Assembly: GCF_042477335.2 (NCBI RefSeq)
Contig: NC_091255.1
Location: 28,560,501 to 28,624,500 of the forward strand
From: Ovis canadensis
Taxonomy: Eukaryota; Chordata; Mammalia; Artiodactyla; Bovidae
Length of the DNA: 64,000 nt
Direction: 5' to 3'
The translations under genes were made by a program, and so were the position numbers. A model generated the notes under the pieces. The model had not been told where the DNA came from. It saw only the letters and a program-made list of their open reading frames with translations, and did not search any database. Positions 1 to 10,490 of the stretch are shown one piece after another (positions within the stretch are counted from its first letter, which is position 1; every line of letters begins with the position of its first letter).

Positions 1-76
1 GAAAAGTCTGAGCAGCAACACAGACCCAGCACAACCAAAATTAACTAATTAATTGATTGATTGATTTTTTAAAAAA
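1..76 (+). repeat. CHR-1-type SINE, 3' tail
   Basis: It begins with the end of the unit (agcaacacagacccagcacaacc) followed by an A/T-rich simple tail, matching the tail of the fuller copy at 5359-5700. It is truncated by the window edge. Confidence 0.7.
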
Positions 77-253
77 GCAGGAGAGGGAGACTTTGGTTTC
101 AGCTGGGTCTCTTCGTTCCCTCCCAAGCTGCCCTTGACTCTGAAGACTTTAGAGAGGTGTGGGCAAGAGCAGGACCTGCCCCAGAGCCTCAGCCGAGGAC
201 TCTGGAGCCCCAGGCGGCCCAGCCTCTCACCCACCACCCTCCTCTGCCCGCAG

Positions 254-415
254 GAATCGGGCCTGTCGAAGTGGCTGGGGGATAAGCTGACCCCACTGGA
301 GAGTGTGCCGCCTGCTGCCATCGCCTTTATCATCTGCCTCCTGATTGCCATCTTCACTGAGTGCACCAGCAACGTGGCCACCACCACACTCTTCCTGCCC
401 ATCCTGGCCTCCATG
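254..415 (+). CDS. SLC13A2: SLC13A2 third-last coding exon
   Basis: 162 nt, 54 codons, phase 0 at both ends. The acceptor is cag at 251-253 and the donor is GTGAGC at 416. It encodes the linker [12 protein letters not shown], a hydrophobic helix ([14 protein letters not shown]) and the conserved TSNVATTT motif, which in this family lies at the cation/substrate site (family knowledge). Confidence 0.95.
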
Positions 416-1831
416 GTGAGCTTGGCCTGGCAGACACACCTCCTCCAGGGAGCCCTGTTGCCCATCCCAGCCAGGGTCAGAGCAACCATCTGCCCCCTCC
501 CTCCTCTCACTTCTGAGAAAGGACCCCCGAGCCTCCACCCTTCCCTAGGCTCTTCAGTAACCTTGGGCCCCAAGGCCTTCTGGCCCCTGACTCACTCCAT
601 CCCTGGTGGCGTCACCCCTGGAGTATCCTGCTGGGGCTCACTGGTGGCCCCACCCCACATCCCTGGCCCAGCTCCGGTTCTGGTCGTTCCTGAGGTGACG
701 GCGTGAAATTGCTTCCCGGAGCGTCCCTAGCCCCTGCTTCCCCAGGCGCGTTCCCGCAGCCTTTGATGACGGCACCCTGAGCCCCTTTGAGATCCGTTTT
801 ATGAGTCCCTCCCCTTCCCACGCCCCACTGGGCAGGGCCGCACACTTATCCCCTCCAGAGAGGTCAAGGGGCCCTGCCCAGGTCACCCAGTGCCCTCTGG
901 CAGAAGTGGGGGGCTCATGGCCAGAGTGTGTATTGGGGTGGGGGTTGGCCCTCAGAGAGGGAAGGAGAATTGGGGGGTCAAGCCTTCCCCTCTGGGAGAG
1001 GGGGCTGAGACCAGCTCTGCCCCACGGCCTCCCCCTCCAGTCGCAGGCCATCTGCATCCACCCTCTCTACGTCATGCTCCCCTGCACCCTTGCCAGTTCC
1101 CTGGCCTTCATGCTGCCTGTGGCCACCCCGCCCAACGCCATCGCCTTCTCTTTCGGAGGCCTCAGAGTGACGGACATGGTGAGTGGCAGGGGTCTCAAAT
1201 GCCTTGGCCCGGGCCGCTCTGTCTTTCCACCTTGGTAGGCCACAGAGTAGCTTCAAGCGTCTGAGATCCTTGGAGTTCACGGTGGACCCCGCTGGGGCGG
1301 GTGATGGGGGCAGGGGAGGGCATGGTCCCCACTTGAGGGTCTCCAGGCCCTGCCAGCCCTAGGCCACTGAGAGGGAGAGGAGGGGTGAGGAATGTAGGGG
1401 CACCAAGAGGCCAGGCACCCACACCCGGGAGATGGACTCAGAGAATGAGACCCAGGGCCCCGGGAGCGCCCCTCCCCCTATCTGCACTGGCAGTAAAGTC
1501 AGTGGTAGGGCATCGCCTTGTGCTGCAGGTTAGACTCAAAGGGGGACTTCCCAGGGAGAGTTCTGCTAATGAGAGAGCGCCAAGCACATGTGAATACCTA
1601 AGGGATAGGTGCTGGCCCAGCTCAGCACCCACACATTCAGATTGGCTTTCCTCACCCCAGGCCCGAGCCGGATTCATGCTCAACGTCATCGGGGTTCTCG
1701 TCATCACGCTGGCCATCAACAGCTGGAGCATCCCCATGTTCGACCTGAACAACTTCCCCTCCTGGGCCCAGTCCAACACCACAGGCCTCTGCCGGGTCAG
1801 CCAGGCAAATGTCACAACAGCTAGCCCCTAG
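254..1831 (+). CDS. SLC13A2: SLC13A2 (NaDC1), C-terminal coding exons, 5' part outside window
   Basis: Sodium-coupled di/tricarboxylate (succinate, citrate) transporter of the apical membrane of kidney and gut epithelium. Only the 3' end is here: exons 254-415, 1041-1178 and 1661-1831 (stop TAG 1829-1831), each flanked by AG/GT and all phase 0, encoding the last 156 residues. Visible family marks are the second SNT-type motif (TSNVATTT), the SLC13/sodium-sulfate symporter signature around [10 protein letters not shown], hydrophobic helices in every exon, and two NxT sequons close to the C-terminus, where family members are glycosylated outside the cell. The human protein is 592 residues, so about three quarters of the gene lies left of position 1. 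The neighbour FOXN1 downstream on the same strand matches mammalian synteny. SLC13A2 rather than SLC13A3/A5 is inferred from the whole C-terminal sequence and the gene order. Confidence 0.95.
1041..1178 (+). CDS. SLC13A2: SLC13A2 penultimate coding exon with SLC13 signature
   Basis: 138 nt, 46 codons, phase 0. The acceptor follows a pyrimidine tract ending ccccctccag and the donor is GTGAGT at 1179. It starts [12 protein letters not shown] and carries the signature [17 protein letters not shown]. The last signature position is Ala where the family pattern, as I recall it, has Val. Confidence 0.95.
1661..1831 (+). CDS. SLC13A2: SLC13A2 terminal coding exon
   Basis: 171 nt, 56 residues plus TAG. 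The acceptor is ctcaccccag at 1651-1660. It encodes the last transmembrane helix (around [15 protein letters not shown]) and a short polar tail with two N-glycosylation sequons (NTT, NVT), ending ...TTASP. Confidence 0.95.
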   Translation, partial: ARAGFMLNVIGVLVITLAINSWSIPMFDLNNFPSWAQSNTTGLCRVSQANVTTASP

Positions 1832-2370
1832 TCCACGGGATAATCTGGCCCAAGCCAGAAAGACCCACCTCGTTCCTACTCCTGTGAGCTGAGAGGGGAC
1901 ACCAGGCTCCAAGCCAAACTTTGAAAGGCACATGTGTATCTAACCTCATGTGTGTCTGCAAGGAAGAGGTATGTGAGCTCAGTCCTGTGTGTCTGAGGAA
2001 AGTGTGTGTGCGTACATGCGTGTGTGTGTAAAGACGGTGTGTCATGTGAGGATACTTGGCAAGGGGGGATTGTGTGTGTGCACATGATCCAAGGTGTGTA
2101 CACTTGACTGTGTACCCATGTGAGGTCACACACATGATAATGTGCTCTGTCTGGCACTCCAGGTCTTTGCCTCTCCAGCTTGGTGGGCGACTAGACCCCT
2201 TTGTCCTCTATTTATTGAAACTCAGGGTTAGAGCCGCCTGGGCAGCAAAGCCTACCAGCAGTTGTTATGGCAACAGTCTCTGGGACCAGCCCAACATACT
2301 GAGTTCTCCCCAGCCTCTCAGGTTTGGGGGGAGGGTTCAAATATCTGCCCCATTAAAGTTTTGCTGTTGA
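1832..2370 (+). other. SLC13A2: SLC13A2 3'UTR
   Basis: The stretch from the stop to the expected cleavage site is about 540 nt. It contains a GT-rich degenerate tract (about 1940-2130) and no repeat I recognise. The end is set by the ATTAAA signal at 2352-2357. Confidence 0.75.
2352..2357 (+). terminator. SLC13A2: SLC13A2 poly(A) signal ATTAAA
   Basis: ATTAAA, the commonest variant hexamer, is followed within 10-30 nt by a GT-rich element (tgttgagtgtgtggttgg). This fits cleavage near 2370. Confidence 0.75.
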
Positions 2371-4625
2371 GTGTGTGGTTGGTTTATCATGGCACTTTCC
2401 AGGGCTAGGTCCCCAAACGTGGTTCAGGCCCCAGGTTGGGGAATATGCTGGGAGGGGGCCTGGCATCTATCCTGGATGGCGGCCCCCTTGGCACCCTTCC
2501 CACTCAAGGGAGAAGGTAATGGCCAGAAACCTCTGCCAAGGCCAATCGGAGTGGGCGCAGCCACCCAGGAAAGCAGCACTGACATCACCCGGCCTGGCTA
2601 ATTGGGAGCTGCCAGTCCCTGCGTGTCTTAGAGAAAACCAGCCTCCCGGTTCCCAGAGCACTCCCTGGGCATTTACATAAAACCCTCTGCCCCTGCCAAC
2701 TCCTCACCGACCCCTCCACCAGCTGGAAAAACCAGTGTCTCCAGACCAGGGGAGGCAGGCTGACCCATGCGAGGGGCCCAGAAAGCTGGACCCTCACCCA
2801 AAATGGCAACCTGCAGCAGGACGCATCACGTGAGGCTCACAGGAACAGGTTCAAAGTCGGCCATGGCCTTCCGAGTCCAGGACCGGCTGCACTCTGGATC
2901 ATTCTGCCTCCCAACCTCCCTTCCCCAACTCTGCCTTCATGAATTCCAGAGTTTTCATTATCTGGCAAGGTAGGGTGGGAGTGGGGAAAGATGTTACCAC
3001 CTCCCTCCTCCATGCTGGGAGCTCAACACCCCTTCCTGGCCGGAAGGTCACCTAGATGGAAGTTTCCAAGCGTCTTGTCCAGTTCCCTTCTTGTGCAGCC
3101 AGAGGAAAAAAAAATAGATTTTTTTTTTTCCTCATGCCCAATAAAATTGGGAGCTGAGTTGTGAAGAGAGAAACCCAAAAAGGATTTCATTCTGGATTTC
3201 CCCCTGGGCTGGAGCTGAGGGGTTCAGGGTTGAGGGGAGGCACAGATGGGAGGAGGCTGCTCCGTGGGGTGGGGGGGAACACTGCTGTCCCCAGGGGACA
3301 GAGGATGCTGACAGGACATGCCAGACATCCAACAGAGTGAAGAGTGTCAGGAGAGGGGCCCTGCCCCCACCCCAGCCCCCCAGGCTGGCATTCCTCACTC
3401 ATGAAGCACAGTCATAAATCACGGCTCCCACCCAGACCCACGCTAGGACACCACCAAGGCCCCAGGCAACAGCCCCCACCCCCACTGGGAGTGGGCTGGC
3501 CCCAGAATGGTGAGACTCCTCCAGGGGCTTACCCACAGTGCAGTGGGTTCCCAAGGGGGAGGACCCTCTGCAAACTAGGACTTTCTTTGAGACCCTGGTT
3601 GGGTACCCATGGTCCAGCCCTGGCTGGGGAACAGATGGGCGTGCTTCCTAGGGGACACATGCCTTCCAACTGTTCTCAGCTCCCCTTCATACCTGTCTGA
3701 TTCCCCCTCAGTCCTGCTCAGAGAGAGCCAGATGTGCACTTAGGTCACACAGCAGCCCCAGGGGGATGAGGACTGGGCCTGCCTTCTCAGGGAAGGAGGT
3801 AGACAAAAAGTGGCCTGAGGGGTGAGGGGGCAGCTATGGTGGGTGCCCTGGCAGAACACAGGGCAGGCTTCCCCAGGTGCTTAGAAATCACCTTCCACAA
3901 CAGGCGGTAGGGCAGAGATGGGAGGCAGGCGGCACCTGTTGGCCTAATCACCATCATTAGCTAGGCAATAAAGCAGCACAGAGGGACGGAGCCAGCCTTT
4001 GAAGGAAGGGCCTGTCAACCCAGGTTGGGTTTGAGCAGGTGGCCTAGCAGCTCAGCCGTACCTGGGCACACACTCTGGGCCTCAGGAAGATGTGGCTTTG
4101 CAGAGACGGAGGTCTATGCCCTCCCAGCCTAGGCCCCACCCTCTCCCCCATGGCTTCCAGGAAGGCAGCAAGGGGCTTTGGGTGTCTCCTGCCAGCTGAA
4201 CTAGTGCAATGCTGGGACTCAAGAACGTCTATGGTAGTGAGGTCCCCGTTGCTAGGGGAGATCAATGAGGCCCGAACAACTTGAAGACAGTCTGCCTGGC
4301 ACGGCCGTGCCCCCAGTTCCTAGCAACAGTATGGTGATTGTTGTATGAATGATAAACATATTAGAAGAATGGGGGGGTTTCTTGCTTCTGGAGAGAAGTC
4401 TGACCTCAAATCCCCTTTCCAGACTGCTGTGTGTGGAGTGCTGTGTGATCTTGAGCCAATGTCACCCTTTAGGCTCATCAGATAGACCCAGTTTTCCCCT
4501 GCCCCTGTTCCCTAGGGCCCTGGGAATGTCCCTGGTAACCTCCCCTCTCTTCTTGCTGGCCAACCCCAGCCCCAGAGGCAACTGTAGCAGCCAGAAGGCC
4601 TAGCAAAGAGCTACCAAGCCAAGTG

Positions 4626-4836
4626 TTTTTTTGTTTTTTGGGTTTTTTAAAATATTTATTTGTTTATTTGGCTATGTTGGGTCTCAGTTATGGCACGCAG
4701 GATCTTCCTTGTGGCATGCTAGATCTTTGCTTAGTTGCCCCACAGCATGTCAGATCTTAGTTCCCTGACCAGGGATCGAACTCACCCCCTGCTTTGGAAG
4801 CCAGATTCTTAAACACTGGACCACCAGGGAAGTCCC
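4626..4836 (-). repeat. CHR-type SINE with target-site duplication
   Basis: Reverse-strand CHR tRNA SINE: the T-rich tail is at the left and the head ends in ccaccagggaagtccc. It is flanked by near-perfect 14-bp duplications aagccaagtgtttt (4616-4629) and aagccacgtgtttt (4837-4850), which confirm retroposition. Confidence 0.8.
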
Positions 4837-5358
4837 AAGCCACGTGTTTTAAGGAAGAACCTGGCAGGGCAGAAAGTGAGCGCTTGTTAGGAGGCTGGAG
4901 AAGGTGGGAGAAAGGGATATTAATCCCCTGGCTGGTTTCACCTTGCTTTGGTCTTTAGGCCAAGGGAAGCTCTAGGGCTTAGAGTCCTCAATCCCAGCCT
5001 AGGCCCCTTGGGGGCTCAAGCTGTGACTTTCCTATCTCCCCAAAGTCTCAGAAGGGAGGCTGCTTCCTGAAATGGGAGGGGGGAGCTGCATAGGAGAGTG
5101 GACAGTACACCCGGGGGTGAAGGCTTAGAGGTGGGGTAGAACTGGGATGGGTGAGGTTCTGGTGGGTGCCAGCCTGGAGAGGGTGCCCCCTACAGCCTCC
5201 ACCCAGTTTGGACCCCATTAGTCATGATTAGCAGAACCAAGAGGTTTTACTACGGGCCGAAAAGGGTGAGCTTCCACCTCAGGGAAAGGAGTGGGGTGGG
5301 GGACAAAACTGGGGGCAGATTGGGAGGGTTGTGACAGAGATTCAAGACAGCTGCTCTT

Positions 5359-5704
5359 GGGCTGCCTTGGTGGCTCAGTGATAAAGAATCCACCTGCCAA
5401 TGCAGGAGATGCAGGTAAGATCCCTGATCCCGAGAGGATCCCATATGCCCCAGAGCAACTAAGCCTGAGCACTGCAACTACTAAGCCTGTGCTCCAGAGC
5501 CCAGGAGCCGCAACTACTGAGCCCACAGGCTGCAAGCACTGAAGCCCTAGAGCCCACAGCTGGCAATAAGGGAAGCCACCGCGATGAGAAGCCTGCGTCC
5601 CACAGCTAGAGAGCAGCCTCCTCGCGCTGCAACTAGAGAGACGCCTGTGTAGCAACAGAGACCCAGCACGGCCAAAAATAAAAATAAATAAATATAATTT
5701 TTAA
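5359..5704 (+). repeat. CHR-1-type SINE, near full length
   Basis: tRNA-like head (gctgccttggtggctcag), body with repeated 'caactactgagcc' and 'ccgcgatgagaagcc' phrases, and an AAATAAATA tail. A short duplication (ctgctctt) recurs on each side and after the next SINE. Confidence 0.8.
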
Positions 5705-5740
5705 AATGAATGGAAGTTTTATTTTAAAAGAACTGCTCTT

Positions 5741-5885
5741 TTGTTTAAATATTGCTTTATTTGGCTGTGCTATGTCTTAGTTGCAGCATGTGAACTCAGT
5801 GGGTTCTAGTTCCCTGACCAGGGATTGAACCCAGGCCCCCTGCATTGGGAGCTCGGAGTCTTAGCCACTGGACCAGGGAAGTCCC
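5741..5885 (-). repeat. CHR-2-type SINE
   Basis: Reverse-strand unit with the ccctgaccagggattgaaccc B-box region and the ending gaccagggaagtccc. It sits directly after the CHR-1 copy. Confidence 0.75.
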
Positions 5886-6029
5886 CCAAAGAGCTGCTCT
5901 TAATGGTGGAGAGACCCACAGAACCAGAGATTCCTGGGTCACACAGAGAACAACACAGAGACATGTGAACAGACACCTGTGTACATAGTCGCACATTCAC
6001 GGGCACTCACAGCTCTTCAGACACCCAGA

Positions 6030-6360
6030 GTAATTCTCAGACACACACACATGTGCGTACACGGTCACAGGCATTTGCACACACACTCACTCAGACACCC
6101 ACAGAAACACGGATGCCCAAATGCACAGTGTCTGACCTGAGTGTTCCCAGAAGTATAGAGGCACTCACGTACACGGAGACACAGATTCAGACACAGACAG
6201 GCCCAGCCTCACGTTGTCGCTCCACAGACTTAATGCACACTCACAGCGGCACATGTGAGCCTGGGAACAGAAGCGTATAGACTTGCATGCTCACAGTCAC
6301 ACACAGGCACACGTGTACTTACACAGATACAGATACCAGTGAACATGCACACACACCGGC
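6030..6360. repeat. Degenerate CA-rich low-complexity tract
   Basis: Imperfect 'cacacagacac'-type repetition over about 330 bp. A similar tract lies at 11120-11420. Short frames in it are low-complexity artefacts. Confidence 0.6.
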
Positions 6361-6837
6361 ATCGCCCCTCCCTGCCTCTGTGACCATGCCTGCTACAACA
6401 GGAGGGATTAAGGTAAGATGACAGGAGAAGCCTGCCCTCCCCACCCAATAGGACTCTCTACATCCCTCACCACTGGTCTCTCTACATCCCCCACCAAGCT
6501 CTCAGCCTGGAAACTCCCTGGATTTCCCAGAGGGTCAGCCAACCAGAACCGGCTCAGACCTCCCAGCCCTGTCACACTCTCTCCACGGGCCTGGCCAGGG
6601 CTCCTCTGATCCTCCACGGCCTAGAAGCTGCCTGCTCTCTCCCAGGAAGCCCTTCCTGGACACGGAGTCCTTGGACCTCAGGGTCTCAGGACAGTCAGGC
6701 TTGGGTGTTCCTCGCAAGTGTTTTCAGGTTCTTCTATGCCTGTGGACTGAGACTTGGAATACCTGGGAACTGGCAGGTTCAGTCTTGGGAACTCACTTTG
6801 GGAAGACAAGTTTAACTCATATGAACGCAAGCAGACA

Positions 6838-6980
6838 GGGAATTCCTTGGCAGTCCAGAGATTAGGACTCTGTGCGTCCACTGCCAAGGGCCTGGGTTCG
6901 ATGCCTGGTCAGAGAACTGAGATCCCACATGCCTCAAAGTGTGACCAAAAATAAATAAATGAATAATTTTAAAAAATTGT
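6838..6980 (+). repeat. CHR-2-type SINE
   Basis: It starts gggaattccttggcagtcc, has the tRNA B-box gggttcgatgcctggtc, and ends in AAATAAATGAATAA. Confidence 0.75.
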
Positions 6981-8109
6981 TTTAAAGCTCACATTCTCTT
7001 CAAAATTAAAAACCCAAGTAGACAGAAGATGGCCAATACTGAGATGGGGTGCAAGGAAGGAGCCCCTCTTCTATCACACCGGGACTCCCAAGAGTGGAAA
7101 TATAGCTCCTCCTTCTCCCTTGTAGCACCAGACCGCCACATGGCAGGCAGTGGCCAGAGAGATTGCCCTCTCTGAGACAGTCAGGCTCAGAGCAGCCCAG
7201 CCCCGGGCAGAGCTCAGCAGTAGAGTGAACCAGTTCTAACCTCTAGTCTCCTGAGACACACAGTTCCTCTGGCCCCTGTCCGTTTAAACACCCAGCTACC
7301 ACAGCCCATCCAGGCCAGAGCCCAGCTCAGCTCTATCTACAGGGCCTGAAAAGTTGGAGTGTGTGGGACCAAACCTCCAGATGGAAGCAGCTTCCAAGAG
7401 GGGCAGAGCTGACACTGAAGTAGCTATATTTGAGGATAGGCACCAGGACAGATTCTGGGTCTAGGGGAGAACTCTGAGGGGCTCCTGTGATGAGAAAAGG
7501 AGAGGATGAGTCTGTCCGGAGGCTGAGAAGGAGAATGACCTCGCAAATCCCCTTTCAGTCCAAGTTTTCTGGAATTCCAGAGGCTCCTGGTTCAACTCCC
7601 AGATTGCAAGGGATGCGGAAGTAGTGCTTCCCAAAGGAAAGAGGGAGCCAGGGCCCCCGCCCATTCCTGGGGCACAGGTGGATGCTGTCTCAGAAAGGTA
7701 GGAATTTCATCTCACCCATCACAGTCTCACTGTGGGAAGGTGAAAACCAGTCTCTCCTGCCATCCCACCAGAGGCTCCCTGGGACCCTTGGCCTCTAAAT
7801 TCACTTGCCTTTCACTGATTATTAATGATGTTGAAAACTTTTCATGTCTTTGCTAGCCATTTGTATTTTATCTGTGAATTGCTTATTCATATTCATATCT
7901 TTTGTCCACTTTCCTGTGAGACTGTCTTTCTTATTTATTTATGTATTATGGATATTAACCATTTGTTATATATATCACACCACTTTTTTCTAGGCTGTTT
8001 TTTGTCTTTCAACTTTGTTTATGGAATATTTTGCTCTATTAAAATATTTACTTTTTTATGTAATCAACTACCACGTTGCTTTATGTCTTCTGGATTTGAT
8101 GTCATGCTT

Positions 8110-8235
8110 CTGGAGAAGGGAATGGCAACCCACTCTAATATTCTTGCCTGGAGAATCCCATGGACAGAGGAGCCTAGCAGGCTTCAGTCCATGGGGTCAC
8201 AAAGAGTCGGACACGACTGGGTGACTACCGCCACT
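8110..8235 (+). repeat. Bov-A SINE fragment
   Basis: The 3' half of a Bov-A unit, starting tggagaagggaatggcaacc and ending gtcggacacgactgggtgact. Confidence 0.8.
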
Positions 8236-8334
8236 TTAAAAATGCATTCTCCGTTCCATAATTATAAAAATGTTTCCTAGATTTTTCTATTGATCTGTAT
8301 GCTTTTCATTTTACATAAGATCATTAATTCATCA

Positions 8335-8542
8335 GGGACTTCCCTGTGGCTCAGACAGTAAAGAATCTGCCCACAATGTGGGAGACCCAGGTTCGATCCC
8401 TGGGTTAGGAAGATCCCTGGAGAAGAGAATGGCAACCCATTCCAGTATTCTTGCCTGGAAAATCTCCATGGGCAGAGGAACCTGGCAGGCTACAGTCAAT
8501 GGAGTCACAAAGAGTTGGACATGACTGAGCAACTAAGCACAG
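8335..8542 (+). repeat. Bov-tA/Bov-A2 SINE with target-site duplication
   Basis: Complete unit from gggacttccctgtggctcag to gactgagcaactaagcacag. The perfect 12-bp duplication tcattaattcat flanks it at 8321-8332 and 8543-8554. Confidence 0.88.
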
Positions 8543-8870
8543 TCATTAATTCATTTGGATTTTTTTATGTGTAGCATGAAGTAAGATTTAACTTTATTTC
8601 TTTCAAATGGAAAACTCCCAAGTTCCCAAATATCCCAAGCTCACTTATTGGATTTTCATACTTTACTACTGCTTTAAAACTCTTATTATCATATACCAAA
8701 TTCTTACAAATGCCTAAGTTTATTCTGGACTCTATTATCTTCCATTAAATTTTTGTTAATTTGTACCAAGATCACACTGTTTTAATTGCAGAAGCATTAT
8801 TGAATATCTTGAAATCTAGCAAGACAAGTTCCCTCTATTAGTCTTCTTTTTCAAAAACTTCTAAGCTATT

Positions 8871-9154
8871 CAGTTCAGTTCAGTCAGTCGTGTCCAACTG
8901 TTTGCGACCCCATGAATTGCAGCACGCCAGGCCTCCCTCTCCAACTCCCAGAGTTCACCCAAACTCGTGTCCATCGAGTCGGTGATGCCATCCAGCCATC
9001 TCATCCTCTGTCGTCCCCTTCTCCTCCTGCCCCCAATCCCTCCCAGCATCAGAGTCTTTTCCAATGAGTCAGCTCTTCACATGAGGTGGCCAGAGTATTG
9101 GAGTTTCAGCTTTAGCATCAGTCCTTCCAATAAACAGCCAGGAGTGATCTCCTT
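8871..9154 (-). repeat. BovB/ART2-type retroelement segment with duplication
   Basis: It contains the Bov-A-like cagtcgtgtccaactgtttg start and a longer ruminant-specific body (catctcatcctctgtcg, ccagcatcagagtct). It is flanked by aagctatt at 8863-8870 and 9155-9162. The family label is from memory. Confidence 0.7.
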
Positions 9155-9204
9155 AAGCTATTACCATGTGTTTATTCTTTCCCAAACTTTTAAATCAACT
9201 TATT

Positions 9205-9312
9205 GGGAATTCCCTGGCAGTCCAGTGGTTAGGATTCAGCACTATCACTTCCAGGACCCAGGTTTGATCCCTGGCTGGGGACCTAAGATCCCACAGACCC
9301 ACAAAAAAACAG
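9205..9312 (+). repeat. CHR-2-type SINE
   Basis: It begins gggaattccctggcagtcc, has B-box ggtttgatccctggctg, and a short A-rich tail. Confidence 0.75.
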
Positions 9313-9794
9313 CTTGTCAAGTTTGAGGGAGTGGGGAATTAGACTTTTGATTTAAATTACATTTAGTTTATACATTATTTAGAACAGAATGGGCATCTTT
9401 ACAATATTATATTGAACTTTCCAATTCAGGAATGTGATATGGCTTTATATTTATTCAGAGTTTATGTCTACCGGTTAAGTTCTGTTGTTTCTTCATGTAG
9501 ATTTTTATAAACTTTTGTTAAGTGTATTCCTGGGTTTTTGGTAATGTCGCTATTATGAATTGGATCTTTTGTCTTCTTATACTTTACAAGGATAGTATGG
9601 TTATTTCAGTTGTATAGAAATGGTTTTGATTTTTCTGTATATATGCTTAACATTTATTCTGCTGCCTTGCTAAATTCTCTCATTAATTCTAATAGTTTTT
9701 TAGGTAATTCTCTTGACTTTAGATAAACAATCACACCATTTGTAATTCTTAAAGATTTTGCCCCTTTCCTTCTCATATTTATGTCCCCCTCTCC

Positions 9795-9913
9795 TTTTTT
9801 TTTTTTTTTTTTTACTGCACCACATGGCATGTTGGACTCTAGTTCCCCAACCAGAGATCAAACCTGCAGTGGAAGTGTAGAATCTTAACCAGTGGACCAC
9901 CAGGGAGGTCCCC
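9795..9913 (-). repeat. CHR-2-type SINE
   Basis: Reverse strand. A T19 tail at 9795-9813 is followed by the CHR body and head ending ccaccagggaggtcccc. Confidence 0.75.
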
Positions 9914-10319
9914 CTTATTTCTTTTTCTTATCTTATTGCACTGGTTAGGGCCTTCAGAATAATGTTGATTTGATAGCAATGATAGCAGCCTCTAATTTAC
10001 AACTTTTACTCTGAGCTCTCTGAGCCCAGCATATCCATAAGGAAATACCTGTGAGTCTAGAAAACAATTAGCCCTGTAGACATCAGATAGGAGCAATAAA
10101 CAAACACATGAGAAGGTCCTGACAGCTGCCCTTTCACTGTGAAACTTCACTGGTTATCAGGTTAGGGAGCAGAGCTTTTATTGCTAATTGGAGTCCCAGA
10201 GAAAGGTGAATTGAGTCAGGGCTCCAGTTCTAGCCCCAGAACACAATTTCTGTACCCAAGTGGGCAAGGCAGCACATCCTCATTTCCTACAAGCACCACT
10301 GGGCTTGATAAATAGAAAG

Positions 10320-10490
10320 AGGGCGCATGTCTACTGAGCATCTGCTATATACCAGGGATTGTGTTGGGAACTTTAAACATAATCTCTTTATTCCACAACA
10401 ACTCTTTGGGTGAATCATATCATCCCTTTGCTAATAGATAAGGAAACTGAGGCTCAGAGTAAGAAGTATGGAAGATGACACAGCTAACCT
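10320..10490 (-). repeat. MIR
   Basis: Old mammalian-wide SINE: gagcatctgctatataccagg, later gataaggaaactgaggctc and a cacagct end. Confidence 0.65.

Larger units (their letters stand above)
7810..9990. repeat. AT-rich old LINE-1-like block with nested SINEs
   Basis: An AT-rich segment with phrases typical of mammalian L1 3' regions (ctagccatttgtatttta, ttttgtccactttcc). It is interrupted by Bov-A units, a BovB/ART2-type segment and CHR SINEs. Subfamily not determined. Confidence 0.55.
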
